In this document: in pieces, positions 1-8,872 of the stretch
Position numbering within the stretch: position 1 is the stretch's first letter
Layout: each line of letters starts with the position of its first letter
DNA from: Prevotella sp.
Lineage (GTDB): Bacteria; Bacteroidota; Bacteroidia; Bacteroidales; Bacteroidaceae
Length of the DNA stretch: 59,084 bases
NCBI GenBank assembly: GCA_017478025.1
Contig: JAFVGZ010000032.1
Coordinates: forward strand, 1 to 59,084
Reading direction: 5' to 3'
The notes under the pieces: model-generated
Database searches by the model: none
What the model was told of the DNA's origin: nothing
Seen by the model: only the letters and a program-made list of their open reading frames with translations
Program-made: the position numbers and the translations under genes

Positions 1-148
1 CCATGTCATATTAGAGTTTTGCTTGTTTTCTTTTTGCAACACTAAGATAAGTGAAAATTCTGACATGGCAAAATCCTGGGCAACTTTTTGTTGCTCAGGA
101 ACTTATAAATAAAGTTAAATTATAGTGTTGCGGAATTAAGGGTTAATG

Positions 149-180
149 TTTGGCGGTTTAGCGAAAATGTTGTACATTTG
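149..180 (+). promoter_or_regulatory. Bacteroidetes-type promoter of the kinase-like gene
   Basis: TTTG at 149-152 and TACATTTG at 173-180 are 20 bases apart, matching the Bacteroidetes -33/-7 pattern. The ATG at 208 follows about 20 bases after the expected start of transcription. Bases 1-148 show no gene. Confidence 0.7.
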
Positions 181-207
181 CACGCAATAAAGTAATAAAA
201 CACAGTT

Positions 208-1722
208 ATGATAAAGTTAGCTAATCTGATTATCGCTGTCATGTTTGCGGCAGCAGTCTCGGCACAGCCACAGTCTCAAAATAACTCAAGCACCAGCAAT
301 CTGCAACAAAAGGCAGAACAGGAGTTGGCTCAGGGTCATCGTGCTTCCGCGCGTTCCTATTATGTTATGGCATACGAGGACTATGCGAAGAAGGGCGACA
401 TAAAGTCGTCGGTGGATTGTGGTGTCAAGGCTACGGCTCTATACTACAAGGACAATGCCTATAAGGAGGCGTTTGAGTTGTTGCGCAATGTGGATCAGAG
501 CATCAGGTCTCAAAGAATCAGCGGAAGCGCAAAGGCTGCTCTGCACTATCAGACCTCTAAGGAGCGCATGAATATGTACCTGAGGATGAGGAAAAACGCC
601 AGCACTCAGGAGCAGCTCAATATCATGGCATCGCATGCGCAGGCTTCTAATGACGAGGCGGTGAAGAATGACTTGCTTTACAATAAGGCTATATACTACT
701 ACACCTATGGCCAGAACGAAAAGGGTAACGCGGTATTCAAGGAGATGGCAGCCAAGCTGACGGCGCAGAAGGAGTATGACAAGGTGGAGGAGGTGTATAA
801 GACACTTATCGCCAACGGTCGCCGCAGCAACAGTGCCAACATGGTGGCACAGTCGTATGGCAGTTATGTGGCTTGGAAAGACTCTGTCTATGCGCTGAAA
901 GCCGCCGATGCGCAGGCTGCGCTGAAGAAGCAGATAGCCGACAATGAGGCTGCTATATCAGAGAAAGACAGCTCGCTGACAGCACGCATGGCAATCATCG
1001 TGGGCCTCTGCATACTGGCCGGTGCGCTGGCAGTGGCACTCGTGGGCTGCATATTCGTGCTGCTGAGATATATCCTTCTCTCACGCAATCAGAAGAAAAC
1101 CATCAAGACCATCAGCGATAATAATGCCCAGAAGGCCAACTTCATCAGCAATATCTCAGCCCAGATGGCTCCGGCGCTCAGCAAGCTCGATGCCCGGCAG
1201 CCTGAGGTGAAGGCTATGGAGGACTTCTTGGCACACATACAGACGATGTCGGAACTGGAGAGCGACACGGAGAAGACGGTTGAACTGACGGATATTCACG
1301 TGCAACCATTCTGTGAGGGACTGATGGAGCAGATACGCAATAAAGTTAAGAGCGGCGTAACGCTGAATGTCAATGCACCCAAGATGACGGCTTCGTTTAA
1401 TGAAGAGTATCTCTCGCACATTCTGTCACACCTGCTGAGTAACGCTGCGGAATACACTCCCGAGAGCGGTACCATCTGGCTGGAGTACAAGAAGCGCGGC
1501 GCTCACTCGCATCAGTTCTTGGTGGCAAATACCGGTGTGAACATCCCCGAGGAGGAGCGTGAAGAGGTGTTCAAACCATTCCGCACCATCCAGGACCTCA
1601 CGAAGGGTGACGGCCTGGGCTTGCCTATTTGTAAGCAAATGGCGATACTGATGAACGGTAACCTTGATATAGACCCACAGTTTGCCAAGGGTACACGCTT
1701 TGTCCTCGACCTGCACAACTGA
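208..1722 (+). CDS. Degenerate membrane histidine-kinase-like protein (pseudokinase)
   Basis: A signal peptide (about 1-19, ending SAQ) is followed by a helical TPR-like periplasmic region (about 30-230), a short coiled coil, one membrane segment (about 260-290), a DHp-like helix and a HATPase_c domain (about 385-502). The DHp motif reads FISNISAQMAP: the position of the phosphoacceptor His is Ala318. The ATP-lid motifs DGLGLPICKQM and KGTRFVLDL are kept, but the D-box reads NTGVN, with Asn441 where Asp normally contacts adenine. The protein is therefore probably not an autokinase; it may sense and signal by binding, or modulate another kinase. It has its own promoter and no response regulator next to it. 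The architecture call is good; the loss of activity is inferred from residues. Confidence 0.8.
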   Translation: MIKLANLIIAVMFAAAVSAQPQSQNNSSTSNLQQKAEQELAQGHRASARSYYVMAYEDYAKKGDIKSSVDCGVKATALYYKDNAYKEAFELLRNVDQSIRSQRISGSAKAALHYQTSKERMNMYLRMRKNASTQEQLNIMASHAQASNDEAVKNDLLYNKAIYYYTYGQNEKGNAVFKEMAAKLTAQKEYDKVEEVYKTLIANGRRSNSANMVAQSYGSYVAWKDSVYALKAADAQAALKKQIADNEAAISEKDSSLTARMAIIVGLCILAGALAVALVGCIFVLLRYILLSRNQKKTIKTISDNNAQKANFISNISAQMAPALSKLDARQPEVKAMEDFLAHIQTMSELESDTEKTVELTDIHVQPFCEGLMEQIRNKVKSGVTLNVNAPKMTASFNEEYLSHILSHLLSNAAEYTPESGTIWLEYKKRGAHSHQFLVANTGVNIPEEEREEVFKPFRTIQDLTKGDGLGLPICKQMAILMNGNLDIDPQFAKGTRFVLDLHN

Positions 1723-1743
1723 GTCCTCCGACAGAAACGGAAA

Positions 1744-1931
1744 CCACGAATTACACGAATTACACGAAAAGGGGGGACGCAGACGGAAAGAAATTAGTGT
1801 GTAAGTTTTAGACAGAAATTATTATAATTAATATAATTAGCTCGCGCAGTTGGACTGTTGAGTTGTGAAAATTATACTAATTATAATAATTTCTGTCTTT
1901 TCTTCTTTCGTGTAATTCGTGTAATTCGTGG
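1744..1931. repeat. Nested intergenic palindrome (outer 26 bp, inner 20 bp arms)
   Basis: Outer arms at 1744-1769 and 1906-1931 are perfect inverted copies built on CCACGAATTACACGAATTAC. Inner arms at 1811-1830 and 1878-1897 (GACAAATTAT-like, starting GACAGAAATT) are also perfect inverted copies. The whole gap between the two convergent genes is thus one two-tier hairpin that could end transcription both ways. A related element lies at 40898-40999. A 61-codon ORF across it encodes the repeat itself and is not taken as a gene. Confidence 0.85.
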
Positions 1932-1932
1932 T

Positions 1933-4011
1933 TCAGAACCCTCCACCCAAGGGGGAAGTCGGAGGGGGGCTTATCACTTTCCGCTGACTTATTATTGTGC
2001 CATCGGCTGCAACGCCCTCAATGGTGACGAGATACTGCTTTGACACGTCGGAGGAATAGAAGGTGACGGAGGCGTGGCCGGTGTCGTCTGTGGTGACCTT
2101 CGGGTTCCAATAGAGCGTGGTGCGGCTGTCTGGACGGGTGTATTGCGACTTGTCAGCCTCGGGATACTGCGGCGACCAGAACTTGCGCTGGTAACGGTAG
2201 CCCAACTGCTGCACCTTTGCCATAGAGAGAACGTCCTTTGACGTAGCTTTGCGCAGATACTCCGAACCGTCTTTCAGGAATATGAACAGCACGCCCGGAA
2301 TGCGCCCACGCTGGTCTGCACGGACGCCGAAGAGAGTGTTCTGCGGGTCGTTGGGGGTGAAGTATTCTATTGATTTCACGTCTGACGGGACAATGTTAAG
2401 CACGTATTGGTCGTCTGTTTCATGATAGTTGTCAACGTAGCATTTGCCCACATCCCACGGGCGGAAACGCTCCTCGCCGTCTATAGACTCGGTATATATG
2501 CCCAGCGCATGCAGCAGCGCGCGCATGGACACCGCATTCTCTATGCGACTGTCACCCTCTTGCAGCGAACGCCGAGCCTCCATGCGGGCATAGTTCTGGT
2601 TTCTCTTTGCTTTGGATTCCTTTACAACCTCCGGCAATTCAATGGCGCCGATTCTGGAATACCTCTGCTGATCATGTGACTGAGCAGCGAATTCTCTCGC
2701 CTCTCTCAGCCCCATCACCCGTTTGGATGGCTGCGGCAGATGCGGCTGGGGGAATGTCTGCGGGTCAACGTCGAGTTCTACGAACGCCGTACTCCCGTTC
2801 TTGCGTGCCCCCTGCAGCACAAACGTGCTGTTCTCAGGATTATCCACAATGACAGAGAAACGGCTGCTGTCACCCAGTTCAAACTCAAACTGCTGCCCCA
2901 TACGTGTGTTGACAAATAGCAGTTTGGGGTTCTTCAGGTGCTTGCGCCACGTGCCGCGAATGCTGCCCGTTATGGTCTGACAGGTCTGAAAACCGTATTG
3001 TATGGCGGGATAATTGCCCGTCAGCATGTCTTGGAGCGTATGACCGGACTGCAATCCTGCCGGTGCTCTGTGCAGGTACGCCTTTATATCGGGCTGAATG
3101 GTGTCGGGCTTCACCACGTTATAGTCGGTGACAGAGACGGAACAGATGGCCCTGAGCGGGCTGCCGTCAGCATTTGTCATGCTGAAATCTACGGTCATGG
3201 GGCTCTTGGCCTCCGTCGTTGCGGTACTGCTGATGCTCACGATGGGCGACGAGGTATCCTTCAGTTGCAGGGATTGCTCGGCGATGACCGTCAGCGAGTC
3301 GGCCCTTACCAATGCTATGTTGACGCTGCCGCCGCCGAACTTGCTGACATCTATGCGGTTCACCTTGCCCTCCTGTGGGGTGAATGTCATGATCTGTCCG
3401 TTGCCATAGACCACCAAGAGACTGCCCCTCAGATTCCCTTGGGGTGAGGGAATATAGATATGATTGCCACGCTGATAGGCATTCAGGAGGATATCGGCAT
3501 TGCCGGAGAGGGTGGGGGCATCGCCTGTGCTGAGTGTCTGCTGGCTGTCAGACTTGATGACGGGGGCGCGGAGCGGGCCGTTGCCCAATATGAGCAGCGG
3601 CTTATAGAAGAAGTCATCTGCGCTGAAATTGCGCATCCATTGTGTGTAGGCCACCAGGGTATATAGCCCGCTGTACAGTTTACGGGACAGCAGGACGGCG
3701 TTGGCAAACACTCCGTCGGAGTCACATCTCACTATCATTCTATTCACAAGAGTGTCTGCGCTACGGTCATAGAGCTCAATGTTCATAAACCGCGAGCGGC
3801 TGATGGGCTTGTTCGTGGCTGCATCCACCAGGTGAGCCCTGAACCATATAGTGTCCCCAGCGGCATAGCACGCCTTGTCGGTGTGCACATAAATCCTCTC
3901 CTGCGGCACCTTGGCGCAGTATTCCGTCATGCGTGCAACAAGCTCCTCGCTCTGCGCCGACACAGAGCCAGCCCCGGCAAGCAAACATAATATAAATAGT
4001 ATAGGTCTCAT
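1933..4011 (-). CDS. Exported macroglobulin-like (MG2-type) protein
   Basis: The 692-residue protein opens with a signal peptide (about 1-19, ending SAQ). The N-terminal motif YVHTDKACYAAGDTIWF is typical of MG2-like beta domains in large Bacteroidetes envelope proteins, and the C-terminal segment (TTDDTGHASVTFYSSD) looks like another macroglobulin-type beta domain. It probably acts in the periplasm or at the outer membrane; the substrate is unknown. No thioester motif was seen. The last 12 or so residues (SPPPTSPLGGGF) are encoded by a C-rich interspersed repeat, so the original C-terminus was probably near VISQ/RKVI. Its promoter is at 4113-4143. Family assignment is by motif only. Confidence 0.65.
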   Translation of the reverse strand: MRPILFILCLLAGAGSVSAQSEELVARMTEYCAKVPQERIYVHTDKACYAAGDTIWFRAHLVDAATNKPISRSRFMNIELYDRSADTLVNRMIVRCDSDGVFANAVLLSRKLYSGLYTLVAYTQWMRNFSADDFFYKPLLILGNGPLRAPVIKSDSQQTLSTGDAPTLSGNADILLNAYQRGNHIYIPSPQGNLRGSLLVVYGNGQIMTFTPQEGKVNRIDVSKFGGGSVNIALVRADSLTVIAEQSLQLKDTSSPIVSISSTATTEAKSPMTVDFSMTNADGSPLRAICSVSVTDYNVVKPDTIQPDIKAYLHRAPAGLQSGHTLQDMLTGNYPAIQYGFQTCQTITGSIRGTWRKHLKNPKLLFVNTRMGQQFEFELGDSSRFSVIVDNPENSTFVLQGARKNGSTAFVELDVDPQTFPQPHLPQPSKRVMGLREAREFAAQSHDQQRYSRIGAIELPEVVKESKAKRNQNYARMEARRSLQEGDSRIENAVSMRALLHALGIYTESIDGEERFRPWDVGKCYVDNYHETDDQYVLNIVPSDVKSIEYFTPNDPQNTLFGVRADQRGRIPGVLFIFLKDGSEYLRKATSKDVLSMAKVQQLGYRYQRKFWSPQYPEADKSQYTRPDSRTTLYWNPKVTTDDTGHASVTFYSSDVSKQYLVTIEGVAADGTIISQRKVISPPPTSPLGGGF

Positions 4012-4112
4012 GTGGTAGAATTAACGAATTGTGAGGGATGTCTGCGATGGTATCGCAGAACCTTGAACGAAATTCTGCATTCTGTATTCTGCATTAAATC
4101 AAACTTCCCGTG

Positions 4113-4143
4113 CAAAGTTACGCAAAATAAATTAACCCCCAAA
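4113..4143 (-). promoter_or_regulatory. Promoter of the macroglobulin-like gene, overlapping a terminator
   Basis: On the minus strand TTTG (4140-4143) and TAACTTTG (4113-4120) are separated by 19 bases, a full match to the Bacteroidetes pattern. The -33 box lies inside the left arm of the 22-bp hairpin at 4124-4176. Confidence 0.75.
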
Positions 4144-4176
4144 AGTTTTTGAGGCTTTTGGGGGTTAATTTATTTT
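4124..4176 (-). terminator. Perfect 22-bp hairpin ending the BACON operon
   Basis: Arms at 4124-4145 and 4155-4176 are exact reverse complements (core CCCCCAAAAG / CTTTTGGGGG) with a 9-base loop. It lies 63 bases past the stop of the 1340-residue gene and just before the next promoter on the same strand. Confidence 0.85.
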
Positions 4177-4238
4177 CATGCTTCTAATCCTTCAGGAATC
4201 GAAGCCCTTTTGCCGATTGTTGTTTCGTGATTGCGGCA

Positions 4239-7200
4239 CTACCAGTCATATCCTGAGCCTGGGGCCCATGTTGTAGAGGAGCTGCTGCCGTCACTGTCCT
4301 TCAAGATTATGTGCTCACCGGCATTCTTCATATCGCAGGTTGCATATTGCAGGTCATAGATTACACCGTCCTGCATCTCGCCGGAGATAATCACAGCTCC
4401 GCCGTATGCGTCTGGGATGCATGCGCTGAACTTATTGCCGCTGCCTGTTACGAGTGCCGTCATCGGGTCTTCTGCCTCAACGGCTACTCCGCCTATGGTG
4501 GGATAGAACTGCATCATCACTTTACCGTCGGCCTGGGTGTCGAACTTCATCACAAATCCGTCCAGCCCATATTCCGTCATTCCTGCGCTTGCCTCCCCTT
4601 TGGGGTCTGATACTATGCTGAGTGGCGATATGGAGTAGGTGCCGGTGATAGCAGGCGGTGTGGAACCGTCATAGACATTCAGGCCTGCCGCCTTGAGGCT
4701 CTGCATCACTTCATCGCTCGGCCACTCCAGGTCTGTCGGTCCTACATAGCTGGCCTTATAGCTGATCTGGAGCTCTACGTAGTCGGAAGCATCTCCTACG
4801 GGAACGTAAGACGTGTGATAGCTGATAGGATCAATGCCGTCAGGATACAGCTCGTGTCCCAGTTCGTTGTCAATGGTGTAATACGCCTTTGTGTCTTGTT
4901 CTACGCTGTAGGCGTTGAACCAGAGACCGTCGCTGACACTCCACTTACCGCTCTTGTCAGTGCTGCCGTTGACCTCAAGCGGGAAGTCGCCGAGCTGAAC
5001 GACTGAAGTGGTGTAATTGGTGGAATGGGCCGTCGCTCCCCACATATGGAAGTCCACCCCTACCTCAGAGTTGGCTGTATATTGCAGGTTCTTCACCATG
5101 CCGGTGGCTTTCTCGATGTCAAAGGTCAGTGTTGCCAATATCTTTGTGGGCTGTATGCCGTTTGACTCCATATATCCCTTGCACTCATAGTGGTCTGTCG
5201 TATTGCCTTGTGTCAGCTTGAACTGGCTGTTGCCGGGGGTGAAGTAGAAGGTTGAGTTAAGGTCGATGTACTCTTCTTCTTCGTCGTCACCTGAAGATGA
5301 TGAAGAAGATTGACCGGTTGTTACGCCTTTAGACTTGCGCGTGGTCAAGAAATATATCATCTCGAACGGCGACTTGTCTCCGTCAGGTGTTATGGGCTGC
5401 AGGCCTGCGCCCGGGCTCTGTGTCACTGTGACGGGCAGCTTCTTCATCTCAGACTCACTGGGATTACTTACATTGCTTACCCAGCAATATACAGTTCCCT
5501 CGCGTTGTTCGGTCATTACACTGGCGGTGGCGGTAATCTTCACCGCGCCGTCAGCTTCTTTGTCAGCGCTGACCCACCCTGCGCACTCTTCATCCACATA
5601 CACTCCGTAGAATGGATAGTCACCAAAGTCAATCTTTACTTGTTTCGTGCCTCCTTCTGCATCAAAGTTGAGTGCAGACGGTGACACGGAAGCCTCGCCG
5701 CTTACCTGACTCACAATGATGTATTCTTTGTGTGTTATTCCTTCAAAGAACTTTCCTTCTACCCATACCGCGGCATCTCTGTCATCCACATCAGCGTTGG
5801 GCTGCACCTTGACCGTGACGGTATTGTCCTTGTTCATCGTCACTTCAAAGAATGATGCCCCGGGTGCTGGGTATGCTGTGAGGTCTGTCAGGTTCGTCTC
5901 CTCTATTCTGAATGACTGGACTCCTCCATTGATGCCGAACTTCAGCGTGTCCGGCTTCAGCACCAAGGTCGGCCTGCCCTGCATCACAACGATACTGTCC
6001 ACAGCAAGCGTGTCCTTCCCGCTGGTTGACATTCCATATAGTCGTATCACGCCCCTGCGGTTCATAGTATCCTTGGGCAGGTCATCCCAATACAGCGAAA
6101 GCTGGTTGAGATGCTGCAGCCACGACGGTTCGTCAAGCCAGTCAGCCTCTGATTTGACGACAACATTCTGCATGTTGGGGACAACGGTAACCTCCAATGG
6201 TGATATGTAGTCGCCGTGTGCGTCATATCCCCGTTTCTCGCCTACGAAGACGTTTCGTGCGGATATGTCGAAGCGTGCAGGCATAATGGTGAACTGTCTC
6301 TCTTGGTCAACCAGCAACTTCCTGCCGGTTGAGAGTACCACCATTGGGTATGCGGTCAGTTTCCTTTCCTCATCCTTGGCGGGGTCGATGTCGGTGAGCA
6401 CCATGTGGTATAGGCCTTTGTTGAAGTGGTTAAAACCGGCATCCATAATTTTCTCGCTGAACCATCCGTAATCCGCGTGTTCGCTGACAACCTTCTTTTC
6501 CTCGTCCAGCACAGCGAAACCTACGTTGACACCCGTTATCACATCTCTGCTGATAGGTGCAGAGAACTTTATTCGGTAGGGTCTGTGTTCCCCTTCATCG
6601 TCATATTTTACATTAATACCTGTGATGTTCGGCACAAGATAGCGCTTATCTATAGGTGCCGTGACTTCTTCTGAAGGTCCAATCTTCCATGGACCGAGGC
6701 TGAGTTCCAAGGCTCCCTTCACGTAGCCTGCAACACTGACTTCAGTATTATCGTTCAGTGACTTATAGTATGGCTGTGACTCCTGCAGCTCATAGTCCTG
6801 GAATAGCAGTCCCCACGGTGCTTTCAGATCAACTTTTGCGCCGAGGTCGGCACCAAAGTTGAATCCGAAGCTTGTCGTGTCCCTTTTCGCCTCATTGGGC
6901 TTCTGCTCGTCCTTATACTTCGTGAGGAATTTCAATACGCGTGTCGGTACCCATTTCTGAGCCTTCTCCAAAGGTAGTCTCAACTTCGTCTCAGCCTTGA
7001 AATATATACCCATACCGATGCTAGTCTCCAAGGGAAGGTCAGTGCTGAGTATCGGAGATTCGAAAGACGGTTCCGTTTCATTCTTAGTGATGTGAGTATT
7101 GTACCTGTAGTAGTACTCGGGTTCGGTGAATGTTATAGGGTTAAGCATCAACAGAGGATTCTTATGCTTTACGACTGTAAAGGCATGAGTGGTTGATTCC

Positions 7201-8261
7201 TTCGTGTTAGTCAGAGCAACCTTAAATCCCGATATAGAACCTTCCAAGTACAGTCCGGCACCGATATCAAATTTTAGTCCTTTTGCATTGTCTTTCTCTC
7301 CAGTAGTTTTCGTGTCGGTCTTTGGATTTTTTTCTGTTCCGCGCCCTGGAAATCCTATCTCCCATCGTCCGCCGAGAGTACCCGAGAGTGAAAGCTCAGT
7401 TGTTTCTTCCATTTTACATGTAGAGTGTATATCAGCTGTCAGGCCATATTCGGCATCTAAGAATATACATCCCCTGTACGTCAGCTCCGGGTCAAACGAT
7501 GCCGATACGGAGCCTGTCACGTCAAAGGATACGCTGACGGGTGAGCCGGATTTAGAAAGACTCCATGAATGTGTTAGCGGCAAAGTTCCAGTGAATGACG
7601 GTATGTCCCATGTTTCTTCCGGTACATCTATTGTCCATCCGTCAAGGATGCCGTTGGGTGACATGCCTTTCGCCGCACTCGTCTGGCTTGACGGAGCTAC
7701 AGCGGCCTTTATCACCAGCCGGTCATATATCTCCATAGGGCTTATCGGCTCCGTCACTATCAGGTATCCGTCATCGTTCAGCTCGCGGCCTACCACCCTG
7801 CCGCCGAAACCGTCAGGGAGAAGATCGCACGTCTGCTCAATGAGAAACTTGTCGCCTACGTTTGGTATGAGCGACAGCGGAGTATTGGGAGCCAGCACTA
7901 TCCACCATACGGAGTCACTGGCCACGATATAGTCAGTAATCGATTTGTCAGGGAAGAACACATCGTCCTTCACCTTGTCCTCCGGCGTAACAAAGGCTAC
8001 GGAGTCGATAGCAGAGATAGGAATGCGGAACACAGAGTCGAGAGCCCACACCTCCTGCACCACGTAGTCCTCCTGCTCCACGCCGAGTGTGTCGGTCTTT
8101 GAGTACGTGATCTGGTCAATGTCACCATAATAGAAGAAGTGGAACTGACCGTCATTGCGGAATATGTAGAGTGCATCCTGCGTCCTCATGGCCTGTGCGG
8201 GCTGCACAGTGCCGACGATTGCCAGCAGCAGGGCAAGTATATATAATGTGGTGTGTCTCAT
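4239..8261 (-). CDS. Very large secreted BACON-domain surface protein
   Basis: The 1340-residue protein has a signal peptide (about 1-24, ending AQA). An N-terminal beta domain (about 28-95) contains DALYIFRNDGQF, DTLGVEQEDYVVQE and ISAIDSVAFV; nearly the same segments occur in the 1111-residue paralogue upstream. Two BACON-like beta domains lie near 770-850 (LKFGINGGVQSF) and 855-950 (LNFDAEGGTKQVKI, ending VTVTQSPGAG). An acidic Ser/Asp/Glu linker follows near 985-1000, then C-terminal beta-rich sequence. BACON domains are usually carbohydrate- or mucin-linked adhesive modules. No lipobox is seen, so surface attachment is unclear. Its ATG overlaps the stop of the small upstream gene (ATGA), implying coupled translation. 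Confidence 0.75.
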   Translation of the reverse strand: MRHTTLYILALLLAIVGTVQPAQAMRTQDALYIFRNDGQFHFFYYGDIDQITYSKTDTLGVEQEDYVVQEVWALDSVFRIPISAIDSVAFVTPEDKVKDDVFFPDKSITDYIVASDSVWWIVLAPNTPLSLIPNVGDKFLIEQTCDLLPDGFGGRVVGRELNDDGYLIVTEPISPMEIYDRLVIKAAVAPSSQTSAAKGMSPNGILDGWTIDVPEETWDIPSFTGTLPLTHSWSLSKSGSPVSVSFDVTGSVSASFDPELTYRGCIFLDAEYGLTADIHSTCKMEETTELSLSGTLGGRWEIGFPGRGTEKNPKTDTKTTGEKDNAKGLKFDIGAGLYLEGSISGFKVALTNTKESTTHAFTVVKHKNPLLMLNPITFTEPEYYYRYNTHITKNETEPSFESPILSTDLPLETSIGMGIYFKAETKLRLPLEKAQKWVPTRVLKFLTKYKDEQKPNEAKRDTTSFGFNFGADLGAKVDLKAPWGLLFQDYELQESQPYYKSLNDNTEVSVAGYVKGALELSLGPWKIGPSEEVTAPIDKRYLVPNITGINVKYDDEGEHRPYRIKFSAPISRDVITGVNVGFAVLDEEKKVVSEHADYGWFSEKIMDAGFNHFNKGLYHMVLTDIDPAKDEERKLTAYPMVVLSTGRKLLVDQERQFTIMPARFDISARNVFVGEKRGYDAHGDYISPLEVTVVPNMQNVVVKSEADWLDEPSWLQHLNQLSLYWDDLPKDTMNRRGVIRLYGMSTSGKDTLAVDSIVVMQGRPTLVLKPDTLKFGINGGVQSFRIEETNLTDLTAYPAPGASFFEVTMNKDNTVTVKVQPNADVDDRDAAVWVEGKFFEGITHKEYIIVSQVSGEASVSPSALNFDAEGGTKQVKIDFGDYPFYGVYVDEECAGWVSADKEADGAVKITATASVMTEQREGTVYCWVSNVSNPSESEMKKLPVTVTQSPGAGLQPITPDGDKSPFEMIYFLTTRKSKGVTTGQSSSSSSGDDEEEEYIDLNSTFYFTPGNSQFKLTQGNTTDHYECKGYMESNGIQPTKILATLTFDIEKATGMVKNLQYTANSEVGVDFHMWGATAHSTNYTTSVVQLGDFPLEVNGSTDKSGKWSVSDGLWFNAYSVEQDTKAYYTIDNELGHELYPDGIDPISYHTSYVPVGDASDYVELQISYKASYVGPTDLEWPSDEVMQSLKAAGLNVYDGSTPPAITGTYSISPLSIVSDPKGEASAGMTEYGLDGFVMKFDTQADGKVMMQFYPTIGGVAVEAEDPMTALVTGSGNKFSACIPDAYGGAVIISGEMQDGVIYDLQYATCDMKNAGEHIILKDSDGSSSSTTWAPGSGYDW

Positions 8262-8749
8262 TGCTTCGTGATTTTATAGGTTAGTGTTCCGGTTTTTACA
8301 ACATAGACTCCTGTGGGCAGGGAAGAGAGGTTCAGCCTATAGGTGCCTGAGCGTTTCGCGTCAAACTTCTGCAGTTGACGTCCGTCGGTAGTGTAGATAC
8401 CTACGGTTTCACCGGCTTTCACCTGACTGATCACCAGCGTGCCGCCGACATAGTTCAGGCCGGTGTCCTCGCCTGAGTTGAGTTCGTCTATCCCCGACGG
8501 GTCGCTGTCCTTATAGTAGAAGCGCACAACGTCTGACAATGCAAACATAGCTGTTGCCGATGCATTTTCACATGTCACCTTCAGGGATGTACCTTCAAAT
8601 GTGACGTTAGGCTTGTCCTGGGCCAGAACGAACTGATGTGTCACATTGTCCTTGGTCAATACGATAAGTGCATTCTTGCCGTTGGTTTCGCTTGGCGCCA
8701 AGGCTAACGGAAGCACATACAGTAGAAATAGTAATAGTTTCTTCATCAT
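8258..8749 (-). CDS. Small secreted protein with beta domain and sorting-like tail
   Basis: The 163-residue protein begins MMKKLLLFLL, a signal peptide. A beta domain follows (LIVLTKDNVTHQFVL, then FALSDVVRFYYKD). The C-terminal 60 or so residues (GIYTTDGRQLQKF, LPTGVYVVKTG, TYKITKQ) resemble the type IX-secretion type A sorting domain fold, so this is nearly a stand-alone sorting-like domain. The stop overlaps the next start by ATGA. A near-match promoter box (TAACCTTTG) lies at 8764-8772. It is paralogous to the broken gene at 12205-12681. Its function is unknown; it may be a partner or anchor of the large protein it is coupled to. Confidence 0.7.
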   Translation of the reverse strand: MMKKLLLFLLYVLPLALAPSETNGKNALIVLTKDNVTHQFVLAQDKPNVTFEGTSLKVTCENASATAMFALSDVVRFYYKDSDPSGIDELNSGEDTGLNYVGGTLVISQVKAGETVGIYTTDGRQLQKFDAKRSGTYRLNLSSLPTGVYVVKTGTLTYKITKQ

Positions 8750-8820
8750 AGTAAGTTTTAGTTCAAAGGTTATCGTCTAATTTATAGCCTAATTCGTGGT
8801 AAGTCACGTTGTGATAAAGA

Positions 8821-8853
8821 GATGTTCCCGCCGGCAATGCCAGCGGGAATATC
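8821..8853 (-). terminator. Hairpin after the 1111-residue gene
   Basis: Arms at 8821-8835 and 8839-8853 (core TTCCCGC / GCGGGAA) pair over 15 positions with two G-U pairs and a 3-base loop, 20 bases past the stop at 8873. It separates the two small/large gene pairs. Confidence 0.65.
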
Positions 8854-8872
8854 GTTAATATCTGGGTTAAGT

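Noticed and set aside
1858-2043. 61-codon plus-strand ORF
   Set aside because: It is a translation of the palindrome arms and of the opposite gene's end; no promoter and no recognisable protein features.
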